A DNA stretch of 64,000 nt from Daedaleopsis sinensis (GCA_033807695.1 CM066304.1:2914001-2978000); one strand, 5' to 3'; numbered from the stretch's first letter, positions 36,336 through 47,990 are shown. Notes: generated by a model from the letters alone, not told the origin. Translations and numbers: made by a program.

Positions 36336-37340
36336 ATGTTGCACGGTCCGATCTCGTATGTTCCCCCGTCCGTGATGATTGTATCCGATAAGGACTGATT
36401 TCCTCCACTCAGGATCCCAATCGATATACTGTACGTTATCGTCCAGAATAGTCCTGTCTCCACTCTTCTGGTCTGGCGGCAGACTTGCAGAGTGTTTATG
36501 GCCGCCGCAGCGATTTTGCTACGCCGCCGTTACGAAGAGGTCCTCCGTCCTTTTGTGACGGATCTGCGTAGTCTGGACGATGCTCTGCGCCGTCATGGGG
36601 CAGTCATCTCCGGTTCTGTAGCGCTCTACTATTTTCTCCCGGACGAGACGTGGGAACCCAGTGATCTCGATATATACGTTCCGGACCAAACTTTCGACCA
36701 GTTTGTGGCCGAGACGGTGGTACTACGGGGCATGTTCTCCCTCGACCACGATAACACCCGTCGCCGGGTGTCTTCAGGGCCCTCCGGGACCGCGCTGGTG
36801 AAGGAAGTACGCCACTTCCTTTCCGACACGGGGCGATCCGTTGATATCATACGGAGTCCCCTCAATACCCCCCTTACCCCCCTCCATGGCTTCTGGTCGA
36901 CGCTGCTTAGAAACTTCCTGACCCCTGACGGTGCAGCTTGCGCGTTCCCGTCGTCGACGATGTCCCGTCGTGGTCTCGTCAAAGCGGGTATGTTAAGTCG
37001 TGCCGATCAGCGGGCAATTTCGAAATACTCCGCGCGGGCCTTCAAACTGCTGGACAGGGAGCATTGGTCGGAGGCAATTCCCCTTTGTGCGGGGTTCCAG
37101 CGATATTTCGGAGACACCCGCGCCGCCGTTGTTTCCTTCAAGGCCAGCCCCGACGCCCGTCAGCCGACGTTTCCAGTGGTTCGCGGGACGGTTGGGTGGT
37201 ACATCATTAGGCCTTACCCGCCTGCACTGGTCAGAACTCTCTCCGCTGACATTGATGACCGGGCTGATAGAGCGCGTGTGCAGCTCGTCACTTACGGCGG
37301 CGACGTTGTACGCCGGGCTCGCGGAGCTCGAGGTTTTTGA
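36336..37340 (+). CDS. F-box / nucleotidyltransferase-fold protein, copy F (DxD retained)
   Basis: Model: join(36336..36355,36413..37340), 315 aa, with a 20-nt leader exon exactly as in copy A and a 57-nt GTATGT...CTCAG intron in phase 2. The F-box reads IPIDILYVIVQNSP to WRQTCRVFM. The core reads ISGSVALYYFL then SDLDIYVPD, that is, the GS motif and the two acids expected of a minimal nucleotidyltransferase. It is the only copy here that could still bind metal and nucleotide. The block NFLTPDGAACAFPSSTMSRR follows. The C-terminal signature is reduced to QRYFGD without the DPL and WRL parts. Enzymatic activity and substrate are unknown. Confidence 0.78.
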
Positions 37341-40300
37341 GGTTGCCTGTCATGAATGGGGGGGCGAAACGAAAGCACTACGTCCCCGTACGATGATGAC
37401 TGTCCTACTACTTACAGTCGCCGGGTACAGTTGTTGCTGGGGACTTGATGCAATGCATAACCACTACTCTACAAGCGACTGCAATATCACCGACTTCCTC
37501 GTATGAAGAGCACCCAATAGCGACCAGCATGCGCTTGTCTGCAAAGGCTACACTGTCGCCGCTAGCATGCAAGCACGCATCCCGAGAAAGCTCTTCAACC
37601 TCGCCGCAGGATAGAACGGGGTGTGACGGGCTCGCGGGTGCTCCTCCGCACCGAGCATTATCGGGAGAGCGACATGTTCATGGTACCGGTGCGCCCCACC
37701 CCCCCCCTCGACCCTATCCGACCAAGCACGTTTCTCAATGAGGAGGAGGCGATCTATCTTCGAAGGTTTCCACGCTCCGGTGGTTCTGAATCGCACGAGG
37801 TGCGCTTTCGAACATTCTTCATCTGCTTCGGGCAATATTGCACTGATGAGTCAGATCGTAGTTGGCCGTGTGCTGTTAATTCCCGTCACAAAACGCCCGT
37901 ACTATGTCTGGGCGTGGCCACGACGGCTGGCGCGACATTGACCTCCGTCTTGCACCTCCTGCTGTGTGTGGACGACATGTACATATAAGCTGGTGCGCGA
38001 GACATCACACGTTCAGCTGCTCCGCAATATGCCCTTGTACTATACCGTCGGTGCCCCACCTTTGTCTGAAGTGCTTAGCCCTTACATCTGCATATCCAGC
38101 GGTTCCTCCCCTCGTCTGCCGACATACTGGGCTTAGAGGTGGACATGTCCATCCGTCAGCCTTGTTATCGCTGTGCCAACGCCTCTCTGCCTGTACGTTG
38201 TCGGGCTGATCGTCTGATCACCGTATACTCCCCCTGACGATTCCTGTAGTGCTTCGGATCCATCCACCGTCCATGCATGCGCTGTCAAGGACTGAGGGTA
38301 CCTTGCGACCGCGGTCCCGCTGCTGCTCGCTTGGACAAAACCCGAATTGATATCGCAGGCGGCCCCACGCTGCCAGCGGCTCAGTATAACCAACTACTCC
38401 ACGGTGCATATCCTGCGCGAGCCTGCCCCCTCTCTGACAACCATCCAACCGCGAAGCCCTGCACGTCCACACAGTCTCCGGGCGCTGTCGATGTCGGAAA
38501 CGCGTTGTATGGACACACGCGTAACGTTCCTTCCGACGTCTGGACGATCCATCAACCGGTTCCCCTCAAGATCCCGGTACTTCCTTCGTTCTTGCGACGA
38601 GGCGACGTGGACGAGGATACGAGCGCAGTGAGTGTTATCTGGTAGTCCCCGCTCCTTCATATATCAATCGGTCTTCGAAGACTCGCAAGGACCTCCACGA
38701 TCGTTCGTTCCCCTCCTTGCCCCACGGTCCCCCCTTTGCACCGCCACGTCCTCCGCGTGCTCTCGGGCTTGCAAGTAGCATCGGTTCCATGAATCAACGA
38801 AACCGACGCTCTTCCGAGCGTCGTCCCTGCCGTCCTGTACCCGAACATTTGGCGATAGGACCAGACGGTCCTGCACATGGTCAGATACCTCGGTGTCCAC
38901 TCCATGCCTCGCGACCTTACTCGTCTTTCACAGTGCGTCGTACAATCCAGACACCCTTGCCTGAAGGTGTGCACGGTCTCGTAGCGCCACGAGGTGCCTC
39001 CCGCGTCTCTCCCCGACACCACGCCTCGAGCATGGAAGCAAGGTGATTGCTTCGATCACGACTAGAATTCCGCTGACGACGCCGCCGTAGAAATCTCGCC
39101 GCAGCGGATCTCAGCGTCGCGAAGGGGAACCGAACACCGTAGATAGCACTGCCATAGGTCGCTATCGGTGGTACGAACAGGTAGGAGGCGGAGAAGAACG
39201 TGATTCTGGTGAGCTACTAGTCAACATCCATCCAGCTGCACTGGCCGGCTGCTCTAATGACCGAAACATCAGGCGAACGTCGCATGCCCGTGTGACCTGT
39301 GCGCGTATGAGATCTTGCGATCTTTGATACTGTGATAATGCGGATTGTCCGGGTGGTTGAGAGTAGGTACTTAGTGCGTTGTGGACAGTCTCGGTGTATT
39401 TTTGTACTTTTGTTATTGCTGCGACAGTATACACCACTTCTTGATCAGGAACAACTCGACCCGGTAGCTTACAACGCCACGGATGTGTCGGTGTTGCACT
39501 GCTTCCAGTGGCGCGGAGTCAGTACCGCCAACACCCGCCGAATGTTGGTTTGTGTGCCACGCATGGCGGCTCAACCTACCCTGCTCCCCCTCCTCCTCCA
39601 TCGCTACTCTTGTTCCGTGCTCCTACTGTTGCTCCCCCAAACATGACCGGGAGTGGGTCCGCTCTGACCATCGAGCCGGCGGCAAGGCTGAGCACATCGA
39701 ATACCATAGTCCCGAATCTCAGGACTCGGTCCGGCCGCTCGGGCAGCTTTCCGTCGATGAGGAGGACGAGGAAAGATGTTTAGGCAAGGAAGATGAGCAC
39801 GCGAGTGTCCTACGGTTTTGGCTTGTCTTACAAGCCTGCAGGTCCAAGTAGTACGGTACGACCCCCTTCGTGTCCCGTGTACGGAAGACTCACCGTCGCG
39901 ACTGCATGGAAGGCGTCACCACGCCCGCTCGATCCCACGCGACCCAACATCTTCAGCGGTGTGTGGATGGAGTGAGTGCCGCGAGTGCTGATCAGAGCTC
40001 CACCACGTCGGCTGCGCCCATGAAGGCTTCGCACAGGCCTACTGTGCTCACCGCTCGCACGATTGACCGACGGTGCGTATCTGAAGCGGTGTGCGTCGCA
40101 ATGCGACGTCGGTTAGGCCGCCTCGCATCGCTCCCACAGATGATACCGGCTACCATCCCTCCTTTCATGATCGAGCTTTCGAGTGAGTGGAGGTATGTAT
40201 TATCCCGCCATTAACGGGCCAGACGTCGGTCTCTATATAATATCCTCACCACACCCGACCTGCCTCGCGCCTCCGCTAGCACTCCCTCCATGCGTCCACA

Positions 40301-40371
40301 GCCTTAAGGGTTCGAAATTAGAATGCACAAAGCACATAGGACGTCGATAATAGCTACCGCCGTACCTCCTG
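37341..40371. other. no supported gene; plus strand C-rich
   Basis: Many overlapping frames but no motif. A stretch at 39793-39972 (plus) ends in a good GTGAGT donor after GVWME and could be an exon of an unknown gene. The plus strand is visibly rich in C. Confidence 0.4.
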
Positions 40372-41623
40372 TCAATCTTCCACACGCATCCCGCGGCGAT
40401 TGCGAGGCCGACGCTTCGGAAGTTTGTTGTCTACAGCAACATCGTTCGACTCCGCCTCCTCTACGGATCCGTAGTGCCCATCCGAGACAGTCCCCTGATC
40501 ATCCGGGTGTTTCATCAGTTCGCCGTCGCTCCAGCGGCCGGAGCTGCTCGTAACCGAGGACACCGACGATATCGTGGAAGTTGGCGACGATCCATCTGCC
40601 ACGAGCGGCACAGCTTCGATAAATCGCTCATCGTCGCCGACGAGTACGAAATCATCTCGACCGGCTGCTACACCGTCCACATCGATGCAATCGTTGGCGG
40701 GGGGGGCGCGTTCGAGGTCCTCAACGCGAGTGTGCGCAGCAGCGTCTGGTATGACGGTATCTTCCTTGAGAGCCAAAGCGCCTGGTAAGAGACCCCCCCT
40801 CGTCTGTCAGTGGCTAACATCCGGAGGGTAGTAGCAGGACATACCGTTCATAGATAGTCCATGCGAGAGCGCACCCCGGATGGGTTCACTCAGCCTTACG
40901 AACTGTGGGTCGTTCTCGGCATCATTGTCATCTTGCATCCTCACGCGAGCCACTCGCACAACGTCCATAAGATTGTAAACTGGGTACCAGTCGTTCCTCC
41001 CGACTATATAAGTCAGGGAGAACGTGATCGCCACTGCATCTCCACGGACCAAGTGAGGGGGGTCGCCGTTGGCAATTCGTTGGAGACGATCGCCTTCGAG
41101 TGCCAGGACCACCGGTCGGGCCGGATTCGCGCGGTACATACGCGCCATGCGCGCGGCATCCTTCACCCACTGATGCAGGTTCTCAGGGGTCTCGGAGCGT
41201 CGCTCGCCTTCATTCAGACGCAGAAACATCGGCACTCGCATCCAGAACCGGTGCTGGACGCTAGGGTTGTTGCCAGACTGCCAGGTACGTCTCGGTTTCG
41301 GGTTCGGGTGGTTGAAGCCCGGCACGGTCTCCATGTAGGCGTCAAGAATCTAATCCGGCACTTAATATAATACGATCCAGTGGAGACCTCAAATAGCCGG
41401 TACTCACCGACTGCACGGCATACAAGTTGGAGTCTTGATACGTGTCGAACGCATAGGAATAGCTGCACTTGAAGGACGGGAAACGTTCACTGATCCGCGG
41501 AGAGCGTCAGTACATGTTCCTCCCACGACTACGCCACGTGACTCACGCCCGGTTGACATCCAGACCCGCCGGTGGATTGCTCTCGTCCATCAACAAGTTG
41601 CCTGTTTCTTCAGGATCGGACAT
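40372..41623 (-). CDS. unrecognised four-exon fungal gene
   Basis: Model on the minus strand: exons 41623..41547, 41489..41408, 41349..40845 and 40781..40372, with introns of 57, 58 and 63 nt. All junctions keep frame, giving 357 aa. The first exon is open further to 41878, which would give 442 aa. The start chosen is MSDPEETGNLL. The N-terminal part (SYAFDTYQDSNLYAVQSILD, then ETVPGFNHPNPKPRR) leads to a central segment, RGDAVAITFSLTYIVGR then DWYPVYNLMDVVRV. I have an impression of this pattern in uncharacterised Agaricomycete proteins. The C-terminal 135 residues are acidic and Ser-rich, probably disordered, ending in a basic patch (KRRPRNRR). No signal peptide or membrane segment is seen. 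Function unknown. Confidence 0.65.
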
Positions 41624-42535
41624 TGCGAACACCGCTGCATAGCTAAATACTGCTGGTGTGTTTGTACCTGCAACGCAGACCTGTGACGATGGTGAGCGGT
41701 TGTAAAGCTGTGACGAGCGACATTGACCCACCGCCCATTCTACAGTCCCCACGCGTTTCGCTTCTATCATCTGATTTTCTCCTCCGATAGATGCGCATAC
41801 ATCGTCCAGTGGTAGGTCCGTGTCATGCAGGGCCCGCTTTCGCCATGTCTCGACTGCGTCGATGATATGTGCGGCCATTCCAACCGTCGTACCTATTCCA
41901 ACGCGTTAGCTGTGATCACGTCCGTTCCAGTTCGACTTGCCCCGCATTATATATCCATGTGCAGTCGCGCGCAAATTGCTCCACGGGGGGACGGACCACA
42001 CAGTTCGTGTATTTCCCCGTGCGATGTAGAAAGTCAACTCCTTGTTGTCACCTCCCAGAAGCACCCGTTTCAACGTTCCGCGCCGTGGTCGGTCCGAGGC
42101 TCATGCCGCCACTCCGCCGCGTCAGCTGGTCGACAGAAAGGTACTGTTTCAGAACTCCCGCTTTCCGGCCGCTTTTCCATATGCTAACGCTTTTTGCGGG
42201 AAATCACCGCGCATGCACGTCGGTATGCATCCGTCATCCACTCGCAACTGCACTTATCCTCGGACGGTCGCACACCTTCTGCCACGACCCCTCGAATATC
42301 CGGCTGTCCTCGTTGTGGCGCACACACCTCGGGTGTCGTCGGAATCTCGTCACCATCCGGTCATTAAAACCCTCCCGCGAGTAGTGTCTATCGACAGTAT
42401 TCGCATCCTCTCGCACCAGTGGCTACTATTCACGAAATGGTTCGGACGCGGTCCCAGGTACATTCCGCCCCCGCTAATTTCTCGGTCCCACCCGCCAGGA
42501 AAGTAACATTTCTCCTGCAGAAGCGGCCTTCAACT
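41624..42535. other. gap between two unrecognised divergent genes
   Basis: It may hold the 5' exon of the minus-strand gene (open frame to 41878) and the promoters of both genes. Nothing else is supported. Confidence 0.4.
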
Positions 42536-43067
42536 ATGAGCCAGTTTTTCCACTGCCGCCCCGCCGCGCTGGCCAGGTGGAACGAACGCATGATAGACAG
42601 TACCGATCCTGTACGTCTCCGTTCAGTCTCGCGGTTCCCTACCGTGAATCTGACTATGGCATTTCCTTCAGCAGATAGGCCATCGCAAGTTGGTGAAGGC
42701 CATTTTGTACTCCATATCAGACGAGCGATCTCGTGTGATTTTGCTGCCTGTGCCGACGGTCATACGCAACCCTGACGCGACCGCTTGGATCGCTGGAATT
42801 GACATGACCCGTTGGTTTCCCCATGGACAGCACATCGACCAAATCACCAACGTACCAGGCTGGCATTTCCCCCTCATTAATTCCTACACGATCCTGTCTT
42901 CGCGATATTCCACCGAGCTCCCCACGAACATGGCTGTCCATCAGACGCTTGGCCTTTTTGTCCGTGGCAACGTGATCGTGATAAGACATTCCGCTCGGAA
43001 CCGCCGTCGGATCACGAGTTTTCAGCGAGCGGAGCACCGTTTCGTTGACCTTGTCGTTGACCGGTGA
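42536..43067 (+). CDS. unrecognised two-exon fungal gene
   Basis: Model: join(42536..42610,42672..43067), 156 aa, with a 61-nt GTACGT...TTCAG intron in phase 0. The product reads MSQFFHCRPAALARWNER at the start. Later it has a segment ITNVPGWHFPLINSYTILSS followed by LGLFVRGNVIVIRHS and a C-terminal VDLVVDR. The GNVIVIRH pattern is, from memory, shared with uncharacterised Agaricomycete proteins often found near repeats. No catalytic motif is recognised. It could be a short standalone form of a larger protein. Function unknown. Confidence 0.55.
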
Positions 43068-44455
43068 GTTTTCGTGCTCACTGCTCACACCTATGACTCT
43101 GTCGTTGACCTTGCCCAAGTCACTTCCGATGACTTCGCGTACCCACTCGTTCTTGCAATTCCCCGCTCCGTCACTGTTTATGTATATCGAAAATCTCTCT
43201 CTTGCGATAATACCACGCGCCCTCGCTCACTCAGCTTCCGCGTAAAGAATGACCCGCAACTTCCACACCTGTGAGCTTCCCCACCGTCCATGCGCATCGG
43301 AGTCCCGTACGCACTGGCACGTTCCCATATTGGGTGCACCGGCGATTTCTTTCACCGAAGCTCTCCGTCTACGGCACGTTAAGGGGACATGGGTTCGCCG
43401 CAGCATCCCTGCTGCCGCAATTGTGGGCATGTTGCCGTCTACTGCAACACCGCGCCGCAGCGTAACGACTGAATAGTTCAACTCAGACTACAGCTATAGT
43501 TCGTCGGGCCCGGTATCGAAATACGGTGCTACAACTCCGCCGTACAGTAACCGGAAACGTACGTTGTGACGCTCTGTCACCGATGGCCCCGTCTCAATGC
43601 CTCGGCTGTTCAGCCCTGGCATCTATTCCGCTGCGTTGGAATCGGTGGCCATTGTCTATCCCTCTCGTCTGCACCGTCCCCCCCGACAATTTGTCCTCCC
43701 TATTCCCGACACTCCGTTCATTTCCCGCCACCCACTTTTCAAGTCTCCCGGTCCGACAGACAAGATCATGGACTCCGCGATGTGCGTTGCGACCGGCTGC
43801 CTTGTTATTTCGACCGGTTCCGAACCCGTGGTGTAGGCGTGAAACTGCCGAGCACGACGCCGTGTTGCTCTACTCACAACTGAATCTCTTGCTCTCGATG
43901 CTGCTTTCGCCATTTTCGCCCGAGCGCCCGTCATGCCGCAATATAAGATGGGGAGGTACCGCGCAACACTACGTTGTTGGACATACTCCGTCTAGTCCTG
44001 ACATGCAACAGCTCAAGGTGTTACCGAACATCGTGAAGAGGAGTGAGTCTCTTCTACCTATAGCGCACGTAATCGGTGCATATACGCTAACATGAGGTTG
44101 CAGACGGGTATGCACTCCCATCTTTCCTCTTGGGCCCACTCGGCTCACTGTTCTCAAGGTTCCTCCAGCCGTTCCGTCACTCCAAGGTATGTTCGCTGTT
44201 CTGTTGGGCTCCGCCGGGGTACAGGACAAGCGTTGATGACCTGTTCTCGTTCTCGCCCACGCTCCATCAGCTGTTACATACTTTGAAAGCAGTGCGTGTG
44301 CAGCCCAGTCATTTCCTCACAGTGAACACCCCCTCAGCTATGAGGTCATGATCCTCAACATCGTTCGCTTTTCCCCCGCAGCTGTCGTGGGAGCTGAGCA
44401 CTACATCGCAGGACCTTGCACGGTCCGTCTCTGACCTGCTGTTCCGGCGTTGCAG
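43068..44455. other. gap before the modelled R1 exons
   Basis: The start of the R1 gene must lie here. Candidate coding pieces are a frame ending near 44290 (SPTLHQLLHTLKA) and one from 44382 after a strong pyrimidine-tract CAG (LSWELSTTSQDLA). They would fit the ATP-cone end of R1 but could not be joined cleanly. The long frame at 43526-44095 is C-rich and has no motif. Confidence 0.35.
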
Positions 44456-47361
44456 GATACTGAAACCATGTTCCACAGTGTCGTCGACACTCTCGCCGGG
44501 AGACTGTGCACACAAATTTCGTCTCACGACCTACAAGTAAGTGGGTATGCGAATGCGACAGCAGCGGTCCAATGACTGTATGGATGGAAGGTCTACGCGG
44601 CGTCCGTACTGGCGTCGCACACTCCGCGACACCCGGACTATGGAGTTCTCGCCGGCCGGATGCTCGTTGCAGACCTTCATAAGGGGATCGGAAAGTCTTT
44701 CGCTGCCTGGGCAGACGCGTATGGTAGGTGCCGTCATGCTAAGTGGCTCGTTGTGTTACGTTCGCTCACCAGTACGGTGCAAGGATCCGCGGTCGGTTTG
44801 CATCCAGACATTCTCGACGTCGTGATAATGCATGGTCCAGACCTGGACAATGCTCTTGTTCATAGTCGCGACTATGATATGTCCTAGTAAGTGGCACTTG
44901 CTCGTCGTGGACCCCGTATCCATATTAATTTACTGTCGGCCTACAGCTTTAGAATCAAACGGGTTCTTGAAACGTATCTCGCGAAGTGCTCAGGCGTTGT
45001 CTGTGAACGCCCGCAGTTCATGTACATGCGGCTAGCCATTGCCATTCACGGGTCCGATTTGGCCAACGTCCTTCGCACATACGATGCTTTGTCAAGAGGA
45101 TTGTACAGCCACGCTACCCCCATCCTGTGCAACGCCGGGACGCTGGATGCGAAGTACGCATCGTGCTTCTTATACGAGCCGGACTCGTCGTCTCGGGCTT
45201 CCCTCCTACAGTCGGTCGCTGATCTTGACACCTTGTGGCTCGCCCAAGGCGGTGTGGGGCTCTCCATGGCTTCTGTGCCTGCGTACAGGTGTGCTTCGCA
45301 CGTTTTCATTGTGCGTTAACGCGCTAACGTCCGTCGTAGTGGACCTGAACATCCCGGTGTCTTGCACCTCATGAAGCTGTACGATGCCCATGCGACGTTC
45401 GTCGGCTCTGCAGGGATGAGGCGTCCGGCAGCGGCGACAGTCTACTTGCCGATCTGGCACCTCGATATCCGTTCCCACGTGGTGTGTCGCACAACACGTG
45501 CTGCTCCAGACATGCGGGTGAACCACATTTTTCCGGCTGTGTGGATCCCCGACGTTTTGTAGGTCCCTTTCCACTCCCCATTTCCGTTGCTCTGTGCCGT
45601 CGGTATGCTGATTGCCCGGATGAAACAGCATGCGTCGCTTGAAGAACGATGGCGAGTGGTCCTTGTTCAATCCCGAGGATGTCCCGTTCCTCCTCGACCT
45701 CCACGGAGATGACTTCACAGCTGCCTACGAGGGGTACGAGGCTTCCGACGTGCCGCGGAAGACGCTGCCAGCGCGTGTTCTATTCGCGGTCGTCTGCGAT
45801 GCGCAGCGTGAGTCTGGAACCCCCTTTCTCTTGTACCAGGATATCTTGAACGGTTAGTAGTGTCTCTGTTCAAGAACCCCGTATGATCGAGCCGCTCAAC
45901 GTGTACTGTTCACAGCCAAGAATAATCAGCGGCATCTTGGGGTCGTTAAGTGCTCCAATCTTTGCACCGAGATAGTACAGTTCTCGTCCAAAGACGAGAC
46001 CGCGGTTTGCACCTTGGCGTCTGTCGCGCTACCTCGCTTCGTCAAGGACGACCTGACGTTTGACTTCCCCGCTCTGCACGAAATCACGACGATGGTGGTT
46101 AGGAACACCGATCTCCTGATCGATCGCGGAAGCTATCCGACTGAAAGGACCCGGCAGTCGGCTTTGGCGTCGCGCGCTCTCGGGGTTGGTGTTCAGGGGT
46201 TCGGCGATTGCTTACGGGAGCTCGGGATCCCCTACGGTTCCCGCGAATCTAGCGAATTCAACAAAGATGTGTTCGAGACGATCTACCATGCGGCGCTGCA
46301 GACAAGTGCCGATCTCGCCAAGGAGCTCGGACCGTATCCTAGGTACGCCGGGTCCCCGGCGTCGTGCGGTATTTTGCAGATGGATATGTGGAGTGGCATG
46401 TCCGTTACCGGCCGGTATGACTTCGGCGAGCTACGTGACAGCATCAGACAGTTCGGTCTGCGGAACGCCATGCTCACCGCTCAGATGCCGACGGCCGCCA
46501 CCGGCCACATTCTCGGTAATTCTGAGGGTACCGAGCCCCGTACTAGGTGTGGAGGGTTTCCTTCTTCGCGTCTCGCTGTCGCTGACCTTCCTGAACTTAC
46601 CGTTATTACAGTAACATCACCACGCACCATGTTTTGAGCGGGCAGTTCACAGAGGTGTGCCCCTGGCTCGTAAAGGCGTTGACTAATCACGGCTTATGGA
46701 CCGCCGAGGTCCGCGCTGCGATTTTGCGCGATCACGGTGAGTTGCTGCTGTTGTTGAGTATTTCGGCTGCATTAACCTCTCCGCAGGTTCCATTGCGAAC
46801 GTTCCTGGCGTGCCAGACCACGTGAAAGCGGTTTTCCGGACTGCATGGGAGATCGCCCCAGAACACGTCGTTGACATGGCTGCAGATCGTGGACCATACA
46901 TCGATCAGAGTCAGAGCATGTCGCTCTACGTCGCATGGCCGGATGTTGAGCATTTGGTGCGTGTTACCGAGCATATGTGTCGCCTTTGAGTCGCTGCTCT
47001 AACAACACCTTGTCCGCAGATGGCTCTGCAGATCCGCGCTTGGGAGCGTGGATTGAAGACCGGCCTTTATTACCTACGCTGCCGCGCCCCGACTTTCCCT
47101 TTCTTGTACGGCGTTCCTCTGACGTGTGCTGTCGATCCCTCCGGAGACTCGTCCGATGGGGAGCCACCGTCGCTGGAATCCGTAACGCCTAGCGAGGACG
47201 CAGGGCGTGAGTCTGACGAACCTGATACCGAGGCACTGGGGGAGGGCTTCGACGGCCCGCCCGCAGAATATTGCGGGATTCTTCTCGACAAGGCACAGGT
47301 CGATGACAGGGTCTGCTCGGATGCGCCGGCGGACCCTGTCTGTGTGTCTTGCTCATCCTGA
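44456..47361 (+). CDS. rnr1: ribonucleotide reductase large subunit (R1), class Ia, N-terminus unresolved
   Basis: Model: join(<44456..44536,44591..44723,44784..44886,44947..45288,45340..45558,45629..45852,45916..46546,46612..46736,46787..46956,47020..47361), 789 residues from the first modelled exon; introns are 50-70 nt and every junction keeps frame. R1 is the catalytic subunit reducing ribonucleoside diphosphates. Active-site cysteines are present: C179 in YASCFL, the thiyl cysteine C384 in SNLCTEI and C399 in AVCTLAS. The GLKTGLYYLR tyrosine pair of the radical path and a C-terminal CVSC redox pair are also there. The phosphate-loop motif reads MPTAATGHILGN. The region after QGGVGLSM is shorter than usual (PAYSGPEHPG in place of the longer family loop). 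The ATP-cone N-terminus is missing from the model. Overall the sequence looks clearly diverged from housekeeping fungal R1. Confidence 0.88.
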
Positions 47362-47968
47362 GTCGTCCATTACGGGTACCCGGCGTCGGTCGGTTTCGGT
47401 GTCCGGCGCTGGTAGTGCTCGCCCCATCCCGTTACAATACAGCAACAGTTCCCGCGTTCACTCGGCAATGCGATAATACACCGTTCACGTCCCATTTCCA
47501 GCAACTTCTCCACTCAGTTCTTTCGTATCGACTATGTATGCCCCAACCACCACTCAGCCGCGTTCCTCCTATCTTTCCTGTGCCTTGCCTTCCGCGACAT
47601 CGCTTCCCAAGCCTGTACGTTTCCCCCCCGTTTAAGATGGCACTGTACTTTCCTCGATGTACTCGCTCCTGTGTTGTACACGTACTCCTACGTGGCCCTG
47701 TGGCCACCGCTCCTTGCATCGTCAGTGTGGTGTTACTCCGTTGTATACATCAGGTTAAGGGGCGTTCGTCACTGCATTCCAGGACAAGAGACATTGCGTA
47801 TTATAACTATTGCATCGTGTACCACTCTCGGATCATGCGAGACCCTTCCTTTCTAAGTTATGCGGGTTGTTCGAGCTGCATGTGCGACACGTGTGAGATT
47901 ATGATGACTGTTTCAACCCCGCGCCGCTACCACGGGAGTCGGTCGTTGTGCTAGTACTGCCGTGTGCC

Positions 47969-47990
47969 GTCGTGTCCAGGTCTGCCCGGA
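47969..47990 (-). repeat. right copy of a 22-bp inverted repeat
   Basis: Exact reverse complement of 17404-17425. It lies 608 bp past the R1 stop codon and about 90 bp before a hairpin. Confidence 0.7.

Noticed and set aside
43526..44095. 189-codon plus-strand ORF before R1
   Set aside because: C-rich, Pro/Ser-rich, no resemblance to the R1 N-terminus and no splice path into R1.
27837..47361. Integrated giant virus as source of the RNR genes
   Set aside because: Viral R1/R2 pairs exist and the short R2 recalls them, but the genes have many fungal-type introns and no viral hallmark gene (capsid, packaging ATPase, DNA polymerase B) was seen.
47349..47954. 201-codon plus-strand ORF after R1
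   Set aside because: It starts inside the R1 last exon in another frame, is Pro/Cys-rich by composition and has no motif.
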